NCBI GenBank assembly: GCA_037974335.1
Contig: CM075761.1
Coordinates: 11,647,790-11,711,789, forward strand
Length of the DNA stretch: 64,000 nt
Source: Prionace glauca
Taxonomy: Eukaryota; Chordata; Chondrichthyes; Carcharhiniformes; Carcharhinidae
Reading direction: 5' to 3'
Shown: positions 12,101 to 20,337 of the stretch, in pieces
Layout of the letters: each line of letters begins with the position of its first letter
Numbering within the stretch: position 1 is the stretch's first letter
The notes under the pieces: generated by a model
Database searches by the model: none
The model's input: the letters and a program-made list of their open reading frames with translations, nothing else
What the model was told of the DNA's origin: nothing
Program-made: the position numbers and the translations under genes

Positions 12101-14055
12101 TGGGACAACATTTGCTGTCCTCCAATCTTCTGGTACTATACCAGAGACTAACGACGACCTGAAGATCAGAGCCAGAGAATCCGCAATCACCCCTCTTGCC
12201 TCCCAAAGAATCCTCGGGTAAATCCCATCTGGGCCAGGGGACTTATCTATTTTCAAACCCTCTAAAATATCCAGCACATCCCCCGTATCAACTGCAATAC
12301 TATCTATTTCACACCCCTGCACCCCAGTGTCCTCCTCAGCTACATTCCTGTCCCCTTGCGTGAACACCGAAGAGAAATATTGGTTCAACGCCTCTCCAAT
12401 CTCCTCCGGTTCCACACACAACTTCCCTCTACTGTCTGTAACTGGCCCTAAACTTGTCCTAACCAACCTTCTGTTCTTGACATACCTGTAAAACGCCTTA
12501 GGGTTCTCCTTAATCCTATCAGCCAAAATCATCTCATGCCCTCTTTTGGCCCTTCTTAACTCCCTCTTCAACTCCCTCCTAGCCAATCTAAAACTTTCTA
12601 ATGCACTACCTGAGCCCTCAAGCCTCATCCGAACATAAGCCTCCTTTTTCTTCCTAACCAACGAATCAACTTTTTTGGTGCACCATGGTTCCCTGGGCCT
12701 ACCAAATCCTCCTTGCCTGACAGGGATATACTTATCACAGACCCGCAATAGCCGGAATAGGGCCGGAATGTGGAACTGAGCCGCGACAGATCAGCCATGA
12801 TCTTATTGAATGGCGGGGCAGGCTCGAAGGGCCAGATGGCCTACTCCTGCTCCTATTTCTTATGTTCTTATGTTCTTATTACATAATACCGAGTTTACAG
12901 GGTTCTGCTCTCTAGTTAATTGCTCAGTGTATTGGTCGACAAAAAACAAATCTCCATGCAGTCCAGGAAGTCCTCCTCCTCGAGGGTATTATGACTAATT
13001 CCCGACGGATATCACATTGGCAGAGCCGTTAGCAACGTTGCCTGCCAGATCCAGGCACCTGCGTACAATTTGGGTGACTGTTGGAAATTTGCACATTCGC
13101 CTCGTGTCTGTGTGCGTTTCCTTCAGGTGCTCCGGTTTACTGTTATAGTCCAATCGTGTGCAGACTAATGAGATTGCCAATGCAAAATTGCCACTTAGTA
13201 TCTAAATATGTATTGGTTTGGGAGATTGGCATGATGAATATGTGGGGTTAGATGGATAGCGTGGGGAGAGGGCCCAGGAAAGATACCTGTCACAGAATCG
13301 TGCAGACCCAATCAACACAAATGGCCGCTTTCTGCACTGTAGTGAAACTGTGATACCAAGAATTCGTTTCGTTCAATATATATGGAGGTTAACCTTGCCC
13401 CTAATTACACATGTTCCTTTATCTTGTGCATCTTTAATTTCCTGTTTTCAGCCATGGGAAAAGTCATCGCTACATGTGGGGAGTCAATATGCTACCAACG
13501 ATAGTAACATAACCTTTGTCATTTCAAATCTGTTTCGGTGAAAGGGGGGAAAATAATGTTGTTTGCATTGATGCAGTTGTCCATTCCAAGAGATAAAACA
13601 TTACAATTAGACGCAGTATTGCAGAAACAATATAAACTCTTCAAATAGGAGTGGAAGTCCCAGCAGAGATTTGAACGTTCAATTTCAATTGGGTAACGAA
13701 AGAAAGAACAAAAGAACAGCGCAGCGCAGGAAACAGGCCCTTCGGCCCAACAAGCCCACGCCGCCATTTTAACATTGTGAGTGCCCTCTTCTACCCGTGA
13801 CCTTTGTCTACACCTATTGGACTCCGCAATAAAGGAATTATAACCAGATTCAGGGACGACTAATTTAGGGACAATTTGTTAACACCAAACCATAGTAGTA
13901 TATGGGCCAGCTCTAATCCTATTAATTGGATATTTAGGGCCAAGGGCCGAATGGCCAATGATCACCTTGAGCGTTGCAATGTTGGTAACTGGTTTCTCTT
14001 TCTCTCACAGACTCTTTATGCTCACTTGTCCTTCACTGAAGATTCAGCACGATGA
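3163..14055 (+). CDS. Non-rearranging VJ-C1 immunoglobulin-superfamily receptor with ITIM-like tail (six-exon model)
   Basis: Predicted exons are 3163-3199 (leader, weak), 3387-3725 (V with J), 3812-4114 (C1), 4767-4880 (stalk and membrane), 5014-5072 (linker) and 14011-14055 (ITIM and stop). They total 897 nt, or 298 residues. All junctions keep frame, with phases 1-1-1-1-0. The V domain has both canonical cysteines, the core tryptophan, a DSGVYYC motif and a germline FGNG J strand, with no recombination signal at its 3' border. The C1 domain keeps Cys-Trp-Cys. The membrane segment has no charged residue, unlike antigen-receptor chains that recruit CD3. From family knowledge, germline VJ-C1 proteins include SIRP, TAPBP and NKp30-like molecules. 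I infer a cell-surface inhibitory receptor on leukocytes, ligand unknown. The last intron is about 9 kb, swollen by CR1 insertions. Alternatively this is a decaying TCR- or Ig-like relic, but five intact exons argue against that. Confidence 0.75.
3387..3725 (+). CDS. V-set exon with germline-joined J strand
   Basis: The acceptor is TTCTCTCTCAG and the donor is GGTAAAAAAA, with phase 1 at both ends. Landmarks are [16 protein letters not shown] (strand A), FELHC (first Cys), VYWYKQ (core Trp), RFSGAV, DSGVYYC (second Cys) and the J-like [12 protein letters not shown] and J are continuous in one exon. A CDR3-like [11 protein letters not shown] loop is therefore germline-encoded. No heptamer/nonamer pair follows the FGNG strand. 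Confidence 0.88.
3812..4114 (+). CDS. C1-set immunoglobulin domain exon
   Basis: It has acceptor TTTCCTAACCAG and donor GGTAAGT, and is a symmetrical phase 1-1 exon of 303 nt. Landmarks are [14 protein letters not shown] (strand A), IPLMCLVSG (first Cys), LPVHWNV (Trp), [14 protein letters not shown] (strands D-E) and AICICSVHT (second Cys). The [10 protein letters not shown] segment is typical of C1 domains of Ig, TCR and MHC rather than of C2 domains. Extra cysteines (CSQ, ICIC and a late FPCQ) could form additional bridges. Confidence 0.88.
4115..4766 (+). other. Intron between C1 and membrane exons
   Basis: The intron is 652 bp with GTAAGT and CAG borders. No further Ig-like exon or recognised repeat is visible inside it. 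Confidence 0.7.
4767..4880 (+). CDS. Stalk and transmembrane exon of the VJ-C1 receptor
   Basis: The acceptor is CTCCTCATCAG and the donor is GGTAGGAAG, phase 1 at both ends. It encodes a connecting peptide, [14 protein letters not shown], and then a 21-residue hydrophobic segment [21 protein letters not shown] is the cytosolic stop-transfer. The single cysteine just outside the membrane could form an interchain bridge. No Lys, Arg, Asp or Glu lies in the membrane segment. Confidence 0.87.
5014..5072 (+). CDS. Cytoplasmic linker exon of the VJ-C1 receptor
   Basis: A pyrimidine-rich acceptor ending TGCTTTAG precedes 59 nt that enter in phase 1 and leave in phase 0 at GAACTG|GTAAAT. It encodes [20 protein letters not shown]. 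The ending NEL directly before a tyrosine motif is typical of tails of ITIM receptors, where the motif is split by an intron in this way. Confidence 0.75.
5132..5755 (-). mobile_element. CR1-C LINE, 5'-truncated
   Basis: The antisense 3' end is AAGAACATAATAACATAAGAAATAGGAGCAGG, followed by CTTCGAGCCTGCCCCGCC. The - strand translation shows the RT C-terminus, including the FTLRVVKLW-like and [15 protein letters not shown]-like segments. It lies in the last intron of the VJ-C1 gene. Confidence 0.85.
5756..6087. other. Intronic sequence, unassigned
   Basis: Open frames exist on both strands, but none has a recognisable domain, splice border or family signature. Confidence 0.45.
6089..6328 (-). 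mobile_element. CR1-A 3' fragment, tandem with the next copy
   Basis: It starts with GAACATAGAACATAGAACATAGAACATTACAGC and GTTGCGCCGACCAGTTAC. It ends inside the RT C-terminus at GACATCTGTCCTATA, where a second CR1-A tail begins at once. Confidence 0.85.
6329..7934 (-). mobile_element. CR1-A LINE, about 1.6 kb, RT domain
   Basis: Two overlapping - strand open frames (251 and 243 codons) cover the RT from [21 protein letters not shown] through [22 protein letters not shown] (motif A), [26 protein letters not shown] (catalytic FADD) and the C-terminal [17 protein letters not shown]. One stop near 7153 separates the two frames. The endonuclease is missing through 5' truncation. Confidence 0.92.
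7945..8448 (+). mobile_element. Old CR1 relic (RT N-terminal part)
   Basis: Decayed + strand frames match [14 protein letters not shown], then [14 protein letters not shown], and [22 protein letters not shown]-like CR1 RT segments. It joins a deleted CR1-A copy on its right. Confidence 0.75.
8449..8604 (+). mobile_element. CR1-A copy with a large internal deletion
   Basis: GAGGGTATAGTTGGGTGGAT (the EGIVGW segment) and the FADD region jump directly to the 3' UTR (AACTGGTCGGCGCAACATCG) and the TTCTATGTTCTATGG tail. About 700 bp of ORF found in other CR1-A copies is absent. Confidence 0.8.
8620..9450 (+). mobile_element. Old CR1 relic
   Basis: Decayed RT frames show [19 protein letters not shown] (degenerate FADD), [23 protein letters not shown] and [17 protein letters not shown]. 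The subfamily is older than CR1-A to D. Confidence 0.78.
9451..9692 (+). mobile_element. L2-clade LINE 3' end
   Basis: It encodes the L2 RT end [15 protein letters not shown] followed by a stop. A 3' UTR with GGTATGCTTTGCCTGTATAG and a tail of AAATGAAATCAAATCAAA follow. The same family appears on the - strand at 45.8, 50.5, 57.6 and 63.4 kb. Confidence 0.8.
9693..10116. other. Intronic sequence, unassigned
   Basis: No domain, exon border or repeat family is recognised here. It is AT- and pyrimidine-rich, with overlapping short open frames that have no features. Confidence 0.45.
10117..10695 (+). mobile_element. CR1-C LINE, left part, interrupted
   Basis: + strand frames read [42 protein letters not shown] and [20 protein letters not shown]. 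The copy is cut after GGTTATGGGGAG by the CR1-A insertion and resumes at 12752 with its 3' end. Confidence 0.88.
10696..12750 (-). mobile_element. CR1-A LINE with a 654-codon open RT frame, nested in CR1-C
   Basis: The - strand frame 12748 down to 10784 is open for 654 codons. It runs from a linker with [20 protein letters not shown], through [38 protein letters not shown] and the catalytic FADDT, to the C-terminal [12 protein letters not shown]. The endonuclease is absent (5' truncation), so it cannot be autonomous. It lies within CR1-C, so CR1-A moved later. An open frame of this length implies a young insertion. Confidence 0.93.
12752..12881 (+). mobile_element. CR1-C 3' end, right part of the interrupted copy
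   Basis: It resumes with GGCCGGAATGTGGAACTGAG and runs to GGCCTACTCCTGCTCCTATTTCTTATGTTCTTATG, the CR1-C tail. It continues the copy broken at 10695. Confidence 0.88.
13025..13353 (+). mobile_element. Old V-SINE/HE1-like SINE
   Basis: The central domain is still readable (GGAAATTTGCACATTCGCCTCGTGTCTG), followed by AAATTGCCACTTAGTATC and CTTTCTGCACTGTAGTG. The tRNA-like head is badly decayed. Confidence 0.7.
13354..13696. other. Intronic sequence, unassigned
   Basis: No exon with good borders and no recognised repeat. A weak acceptor-like TGTTTTCAG near 13450 leads only to a short frame without features. Confidence 0.45.
13697..13895 (-). mobile_element. 5'-truncated CR1-D 3' tail
   Basis: It contains AGAACAAAAGAACAGCGCAG, CCCTTCGGCCCAACAAGCCC and CGCCGCCATTTTAACATTG, and then the GACTAATTTAGGGACAATTTG segment shared with the copies at 56.8 and 57.1 kb. 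Confidence 0.78.
14011..14055 (+). CDS. Last coding exon of the VJ-C1 receptor: ITIM-like motif and stop
   Basis: A strong acceptor (TTTCTCTTTCTCTCACAG) is followed in phase 0 by [14 protein letters not shown] and TGA. With the preceding exon it reads [11 protein letters not shown]. The Y-x-x-L core with Thr at -2 fits a loose ITIM, close to the ITSM pattern TxYxx(V/I). In the ITIM family the phosphorylated tyrosine recruits SH2 phosphatases. Frame, phase and motif all agree with the exon at 5014, although 8.9 kb separates them. Confidence 0.72.
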   Translation, partial: TLYAHLSFTEDSAR

Positions 14056-14143
14056 TGCGAAGAACAAGCTCCGGGTGGATTACGATATGTCAGATTGAAG
14101 TATATTACCATTTTCATATCTAAATTATCTTTCGTCAGTCAGT

Positions 14144-14149
14144 AATAAA
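14144..14149 (+). promoter_or_regulatory. Polyadenylation signal of the VJ-C1 gene
   Basis: An exact AATAAA lies 88 nt after the TGA of the ITIM exon, in otherwise unique sequence. This supports that exon being terminal. Confidence 0.6.
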
Positions 14150-14171
14150 CATTGTTCAGTCATATTTCCTG

Positions 14172-14601
14172 TAATATTTCCTCGATTCTAGACTCATTGA
14201 AATCGACATGGAAGATTAGTTTGGAAGACAAAGAAGCGCTTGAAGAACTGGAGGTGCAAGTTTTCCACTAGATAGTCCATTTTTCTATTTCGAAAGGTGA
14301 AATTGTCATTAACGAATGACTGTTAAAGTGTTTTTTTACGATATAATAGATATTGAGCACCTGCTGTGGATTCGACATTCCGGTTGGAATTAACATTCTC
14401 GTTTGTACTACTTTCTGTCAAAGTATGTTAGTATTGCTGAGATGTCAGCAATGCAAATTTTCAATTGATAATTGCTCGAAAGAAAGTGATGGCAGTTACC
14501 CCATCGAAACTTTTGCGATGTAGGTACAGCTAAACCATCAGCAAGGGGGAATTCCAGATCACTGAATCAGCGTAATTAATCGGACGTCAGTGCACTTCAC
14601 A
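14172..14601. other. Unassigned sequence downstream of the VJ-C1 gene
   Basis: A second acceptor-like site (CTCGATTCTAG at about 14190) leads to a short frame, but joining it in phase 0 gives an immediate stop. No repeat is recognised. Confidence 0.4.
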
Positions 14602-14948
14602 GGGCGGCACGGTAGCACAGTGGTTAGCACTGCTGCTTCACAGCTCCAGGGTCCTGGGTTCGATTCCTGGCTCGGGTCACTGCCTGTGTGGAGTTTGCAC
14701 ATTCTCCTCGTGTCTGCGTGGGTTTTCTCCGGTTGCTCCGGTTTCCTCCCACAGTCCAAAGATGTGCGGGTTAGGTTCAGTGGCTATGCTAAAAATTGCC
14801 CCTTAGTGTCCTGGGATGTGTAGGTTAGAGGGATTAGCAGGTAAAATGTGTAGGGATATGGGGATAGGTTCTGGGTGGGATTGTGTTCGGTGCAGACTCG
14901 ATGGGCCGAAGGGCCTGTTTCTGCACTGTAGGGTTCTATGTCTATATG
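14602..14948 (+). mobile_element. HE1-type tRNA-derived SINE, near full length
   Basis: GGGCGGCACGGTAGCACAGT starts the head and GGTTCGATTCC is the B box. The central domain is intact, and the tail is CTGCACTGTAGGGTTCTATG. It closely resembles the copy at 1.8 kb. Confidence 0.92.
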
Positions 14949-15184
14949 ATAGGCTGAAATGAAGTGATGCAAGACCTGCTGGCTATGGCCTTATAACTGG
15001 TAATGTTGTGGCTCTGGCATCATTCTGTCAGCTGACAATTTGTAGAGCTTCATATAAATGGCAAACATCCCAGCCGCTGTGCCAACCATTGAGGTGGGGA
15101 TGGGGCAGATAATTGAGTTAAGGTTCAAAACCAGAGAGAGACCGAGCTAAACTGAGCGGCTTAGTTTGTCTTTGGAAGTGTACT

Positions 15185-15315
15185 TTTTGATTTGTTGTTG
15201 GAGCAGTGCTCATCCAGTTAAATGGTGATTCTTCCAACACACTCCTGCTTTGGAACCTTGCAAATTGTATGCAGATTGTCTTTAAGGATTCAGGAGTTGA
15301 TTTACTGGACATAAT
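15185..15315 (-). mobile_element. Fragment of a non-CR1 LINE (RT C-terminal segment)
   Basis: The - strand reads RSVLEESPFNWMSTAPTTNQK, resembling the MEYSPLAWMSAAPTT segment I recall from a common shark LINE. The clade assignment is from memory. Confidence 0.5.
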
Positions 15316-15674
15316 ATTTCCAGCCTTTGTTCCGTTTTACTGTATCTTTTTTGGCCTGTGCGTTTATGCCACATATATGTTGCTGTCAGTGGAAGCCCCA
15401 AGGGACTGAGTAATTAGGCATTCAAGGATGGAAACCTATGTGAATGTCAAACAGGTAGCAATGTTATATTTGAGGTGGTCATTGCATTTCTGCGATTAAA
15501 ATGTTTCCAGCCGTGATCAGAATGTTGTCACGTGAGTAGGAATGTGTATCTTATCCAGATATGAAGGACATTGACCCTCTCCATCTCTGACCCTATAATG
15601 AAGGGAATCCAGCACCTTAATATGATTAGACCGAGGTAAAGGCCCCAGTTGAGCTCGATGGCCGCGTTGGGAAG
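15316..15674. other. Unassigned intergenic sequence
   Basis: Parts may be decayed continuation of the flanking non-CR1 LINE. Nothing here can be supported as a gene. Confidence 0.4.
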
Positions 15675-16035
15675 GAATGTTCTCGTGGAATTGTCACTGG
15701 ACATTCAATATTAACAATTCAGCAAAGGTTCTTCGACAGCACCTTTCAAACCCACGATCACTTCTATCTAGAAGGACAAGGGCAGCTGATAAACGGGAAC
15801 ACCGCCACCTGCAAGTTCACCTCCTAGCCACTCGTCATCCTTGGAAAAACATCGCCGTTCCTTTGCAGTCGCTGAATCAAAGCCCTGGAATTTCCTCCCT
15901 AAAGGTCAACCTACAGATCATGGACTGCAGCGATTCAAGAAGGCAGCTCACCAGCGCCTTCTCATGGACAATTGGTGATGCGCAATAAATGCTGGCCAGA
16001 CAGCGACGCCCATGTCCCACGAATAAGTCTAAGTA
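15675..16035 (+). mobile_element. 3' part of the same non-CR1 LINE family
   Basis: It contains AAGGTTCTTCGACAGCACCT, TCAAGAAGGCAGCTCACCAG and GCAATAAATGCTGGCCAGAC. The last two are reverse-complement matches to the start of the - strand copy at 31.86 kb, which ties the two together as one family. Confidence 0.65.
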
Positions 16036-16192
16036 AACCCAGGGTAATGCTCTGGGAAAATACACCTAATTCATGAACTGTGTGTGGTTTATTTAAATAG
16101 ATAACACCGAATAATAGCAATTTTAACTGAGAGAACACATACATTTGATTCAAAGTTACTTGTGTGCTTATTGACAAAGCGTTACTCGGATT

Positions 16193-16528
16193 CATAAAAA
16201 CATAGGAGCAGAAGGAGGCCATTTGGCCCTTCGTTATTATCGCCATTCATAACGATCATGACTGGTTTCCAACTCAATAGCCTAATACCGTTTTTTCCCC
16301 ATATTATTTGATCGCATTCGCCCCAAGTGCGATATCTAGCGATCTCTTGAAAGCATTCGACGTTTTTAGCATCAGCTATTTCCTGTGGTAGTGAGTTCAG
16401 CAGGCCTATCGCACTTTGGGTAAAGAAATGTGTCCTCATCACTATCCTAATTGGCCTTCCCCGAGTCCTCAGTCTGTGACCACTGGTTCTGGACACCCTC
16501 CCTGTATGAACCCTCTCTTGTCCTATTA
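16193..16528 (-). mobile_element. Old CR1 3' fragment
   Basis: The antisense strand begins ATAAAAACATAGGAGCAGAA and GGCCATTTGGCCCTTCG. The - strand frame shows THFFTQSAIGLLNSLPQEIADA, the CR1 C-terminal region. Confidence 0.75.
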
Positions 16529-16530
16529 GA

Positions 16531-17998
16531 AGAACAAAGAACAAAGAACAACACAGCACGGGAAACAGGCCCTTCGGCCCAACGAGCCCGCGTTCCGTCC
16601 CATGGTCAGTGACCTATTCATGATTTTAGTCTATGCCTAATGTGTGAGGATCAGGGAGGTCCAATATAGGGACAATTTGTTACCCAATCGATCAGCCTAA
16701 AAGCACATTTTTGGGATGTAGGAGGAAACCGGAGCACCCGGAGGAAACCCACGCAGCCATGGGGAGAACGCGCAAACTCCCACGGACACAGGCCCAAATC
16801 CATGTGTCCGCACAGCAACAGAGATAGCCTCTGAGCTGTCATGATGCCCTCGAGATGGTCCAGTTTACGCACACCAACGACATGAAGCAGTAGGCAACTC
16901 CCGAAGCAATATCCAAGAGCAGCCCACCACAACCTACCGCCCGCATGCCCCTTGCTGGACTTAAATGTCTGTGGATAAAAAATTCATTATTAAAAGACTC
17001 TATATCCCTGAGGCTAAAACTGAACCCCAAGCCTACAATGCTTAGTAAGGCCTGCTATATCCCCCTATATGTAGACCGCTCATGTGGCTGTCCAAGTGAC
17101 TCTTGAACAACCCTAGCGTGCCTGCTTCCACCACCTCACTCGGCAGTGCATTCCACATCCCCACTACCCTTTGTGTGAAAAACTGCCCTCTAATATTAGT
17201 CTTATATCTAGCCCCCCTCACCCTAAGCCCGTGACCCCTCGTTCTATCCATTTCTAATAGCGGAAAAAGCTTACCACCATTTACTCTATCTATCCCCTTC
17301 ATAATCTTATAAACCTCTATTAGATCCCCCCTTAGCCGACGTCTCTCAAGGGAAAACAGCCCAAGTGCGTTCAATCTTTCCTCGTAAGACAGCCCTTCCA
17401 TACCAGGCAACATCCTGGTAAATCTCCTCTGCACTCTCTCCAGGATCTATACATCGTTCCGGTAATACGGCGACCAGAACTGGACGCAGTACTCCAGGTG
17501 AGGCCTAACCAACGTTCTATACAACTGCAACATCAGACTCCTACTCTTATATTCTATACCCCTTCCTCTGAAGGCTAACATGCCATACGCTTTCCTCATC
17601 ACATTCTGCACCTGCACCGACACCTTCAGGGACTTGTGTTCCTGCACCCCCAGGTCTCTCTGCGTATCTATACTCCAGATAGTTCTACCTTTTATCATAT
17701 AACTCCCCTCCACATTATTCCGGCCAAAGTGCATCACCTCGCATTTCTCCGGATTAAATTCCATTTGCCATCTATCTGCCCAATCTACCAGCCTGTCTAT
17801 GTCCTGTTGCATTGCCAGGCACTGCTCCTCAGTACCCGCCAATCCAACCATCTTAGTGTCATCAGCAAATTTGCTGATCACACCACCTACCCCCTCTTCC
17901 AAGTCATTAATATATACTACAAATAATAGAGGTCCTAGTACCGAGCCCTGCAGCACCCCACTGGTGACAGACCTCCAACTGGAAAAGGAGCCAATTGG
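16531..17998 (-). mobile_element. CR1-D LINE with SINE-like module in its 3' UTR
   Basis: The - strand RT frame runs 17998 to 17042 with one in-frame stop at about 17447. It has the [24 protein letters not shown] segment, FADDTKMVGLAG and a C-terminus ending GGYSRPY. A 3' UTR follows with a conserved roughly 150-bp domain (17000-16846), a tRNA-like and V-SINE central domain (16845-16690) and the tail GGGCCGAAGGGCCTGTTTCC with TTCTTTG repeats. The layout matches the + strand copy at 58.9-61.2 kb. Confidence 0.85.
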
Positions 17999-17999
17999 A

Positions 18000-19066
18000 A
18001 CATAGAACACATAGAACATAGAACATAGAACATTTACAGCACAGAACAGGCCCTTCGGCCCACGATGTTGCGCCGACCAGTTACAAAAACAATGACCCAC
18101 TAGCCTATACCAAACCCTTTTCATCCATAAACCTATCTACAGATCTCTTAAACTCCCCCAAACTAGGAGCATTTACAACTGCAGGAGGCAGGGCATTCCA
18201 ATCCCTCACCACCCGCTGGGTAAAGAACCTACCCCTGACATCCGTCTTGTAGCTACCCCTCCTTAATTTAAAGCCATGCCCCCTCGTGCTAGCTTTCTCC
18301 ATCCGAGGAAAAAGGCTATCACTGTCCACCCTATCTAAACCTCTCATCATCTTATATGTTACAATAAGATCCCCTCTTAGCCGCCTTCTTTCCAACGAAA
18401 ACAACGCCAAATCCCTCAGTCTCTCCTCATAGGACCTCCGCACCATACCAGGCAACATCCTAGTAAACCTCCTCTGCACCCTCTCCAATGCCTCCACATC
18501 CTTCCTGTAATGTGGGGACCAGAACTGCACACAATACTCCAAGTTTGGCCGTACCAGAGTAGTGTACAGTTGCAACATGACGCTGCGACTCTTAAATTCA
18601 ATCCCCCTACCAATAAACGCCAAGACACCGTACGCCTTCTTAACAACCTATCTACTTGATTCCCAACTTTCAGGGATCTATGTACACATACACCTAGATC
18701 CCTCTGTTCATCCACACTATTCAAAGTCCTCCCGTTAGCCGTATACTCGACACATCTGTTGCTCCTACCAAAGTGAATTACCTCACACTTCTCCACATTA
18801 AATTCCATCCGCCACCTCTCGGCCCAGCTCTGCAACCTATCTAAGTCTCCCTGCAGACTATGATACCATTCCTCACATTCTACCACACCTCCTACTTTGG
18901 TGTCATCAGCAAATTTACTAATCCACCCAACTATACCCTCATCCAGATCATTAATAAAGATCACAAACAGCAATGGCCCCAAAACAGATCCCTGAGGCAC
19001 ACCACTCGTAACCGAACTCCTTGATGAATATTTACCATCAACCACCACCCTCTGTCTCCTATCTGA
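18000..19066 (-). mobile_element. CR1-A LINE, 5'-truncated
   Basis: The 3' tail is AACATAGAACATAGAACATAG repeats, followed by GTTGCGCCGACCAGTTAC. Two - strand frames overlap around a frameshift near 18645: one has the [18 protein letters not shown] and [11 protein letters not shown] segments, the other [16 protein letters not shown] to FMDEKGLV. It abuts the CR1-D copy, so the two insertions are adjacent. Confidence 0.9.
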
Positions 19067-19084
19067 TATCTGATTAGAATGTTA

Positions 19085-19104
19085 TAAGTCTCTATGCGGC
19101 CGCC

Positions 19105-19145
<41 letters not shown>

Positions 19146-19345
19146 TCCTTCAGTCGTTTGAAATCCAGTGAAAACAATCGTAACCAAATCAATCTCTCCA
19201 TACATCAGTCCCGCCATCGCCGGAGTCAGCCTGGTAAATTCTTATAGCACTCCCTCGAGGGCAAGGACCTCCTTTCTCAGAAAAGGAGACCAAAATTGCA
19301 TACAGTATTCTCGGTATGGTCTTACCAAGACCATAATCATTGCAG
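19085..19345 (-). mobile_element. Old CR1/L2-like relic interrupted by poly-C
   Basis: AATGTTATAAGTCTCTATGC and GGAGACCAAAATTGCATACAG are antisense CR1 RT C-terminal landmarks (KTYNI and LYAILVS-type segments). A 39-base C run sits inside. Confidence 0.55.
19106..19144. repeat. 39-base poly-C homopolymer
   Basis: An unbroken run of C follows GCGGCCGCCA. Such runs are rarely reported accurately, so its length may be an assembly or base-calling product. Confidence 0.9.
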
Positions 19346-20278
19346 ATGCGTCGGTCAGGAATCCCGACTCCATTTTGTTTTGAGAATACATCCAAGTATG
19401 TTTTAAATGTCGTGAGATTTCCTGTCTCAGCTATATATTCGGGCAATGGAGTCCTGAGTCCCTATCTCTCTCTAAATGTATGTCTTCCGGCCACTTTGCT
19501 CATCTGTCTAGCAATTAATTGAAGTTTGCGCTCACTGTATTTCATACCACTGGCAAAATAAACATGTTGTCCATAATTATTCCATGTTGGCGTCGTAACT
19601 GTGTCCATGTCAATTCAGTAAGCCGTCCGTCTCCTCATTTCCAATGTTTCCTCATAGCTATTTCCCTCTGTCTTGGCAGCAACCAAACTATGACTCTTTA
19701 TGATCTATGACTTCATAACCTTGAAAATTTCCTCTGCGCCCGGGGCAATTTTAACATATAAACAGATAGCATATAAAACAATGCCAGGAGACAAATCGAA
19801 CCCCTGGAGACTCTGTAATAGTCAGTAACGTCGTGATTTACCTCATGTAAATTCACTTTTCTGCCTGGTGTCCATAAGCCATTACTCCACAGTCAATCAA
19901 AAGCCTCTCTAATCCTGTGTTCCATCTAATCCATAGTCTAACCTCCGCGCTCCAATGGCGTGCTGAGAACTAAAAGCAGCAAGACATTTTGTTTAGGCAC
20001 TTCACGCATGACCTCTTTAAATTTTGTTCTACCACTTGCCTCAAAAGTAAAACATACCAACTGTCCTACGAACACCCAGAACTAATGGTCACACATATCG
20101 ATGATCCTCTGTTCTTCTAGAAGGCTCAGTTTCATCCTTCTTATTGCGCATCTTCCCCCGTTCTTTCATTTCCAAAATACATCACAAACCGGTTTCTGGA
20201 TCAAGTTCCATCCGAAAATTTCATTCCCAATCAAACAGACAGTGCTTTTTGCCCAGAGCTAATACTTATTGAGACGAA
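19346..20278 (-). mobile_element. Ancient LINE relic, very decayed
   Basis: Scattered antisense LINE-like segments (for example ACATAAACAGATAGC near 19755 and CCATAAGCCATTACTCCACAG near 19873) suggest old non-LTR RT sequence. Frames are too broken to assign. No host gene is seen. Confidence 0.35.
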
Positions 20279-20337
20279 TTGATAGATGAGTAGATCTATA
20301 GATAGATAGGCAGACGGACAGACAGACAGACAGATAA
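20279..20337. repeat. GATA/GACA microsatellite
   Basis: GATAGATGAGTAGATCTATAG is followed by ATAGGCAGACGGACAGACAG and GACAGATAAG. Confidence 0.8.

Noticed and set aside
14190-14280. A further cytoplasmic exon after CTCGATTCTAG
   Set aside because: Joining it in phase 0 gives a stop after two codons, and a terminal exon with AATAAA already precedes it.
14602-14680. tRNA gene at the HE1 head
   Set aside because: Promoter boxes are present but the cloverleaf cannot be completed, and the sequence continues into the SINE body in every copy.
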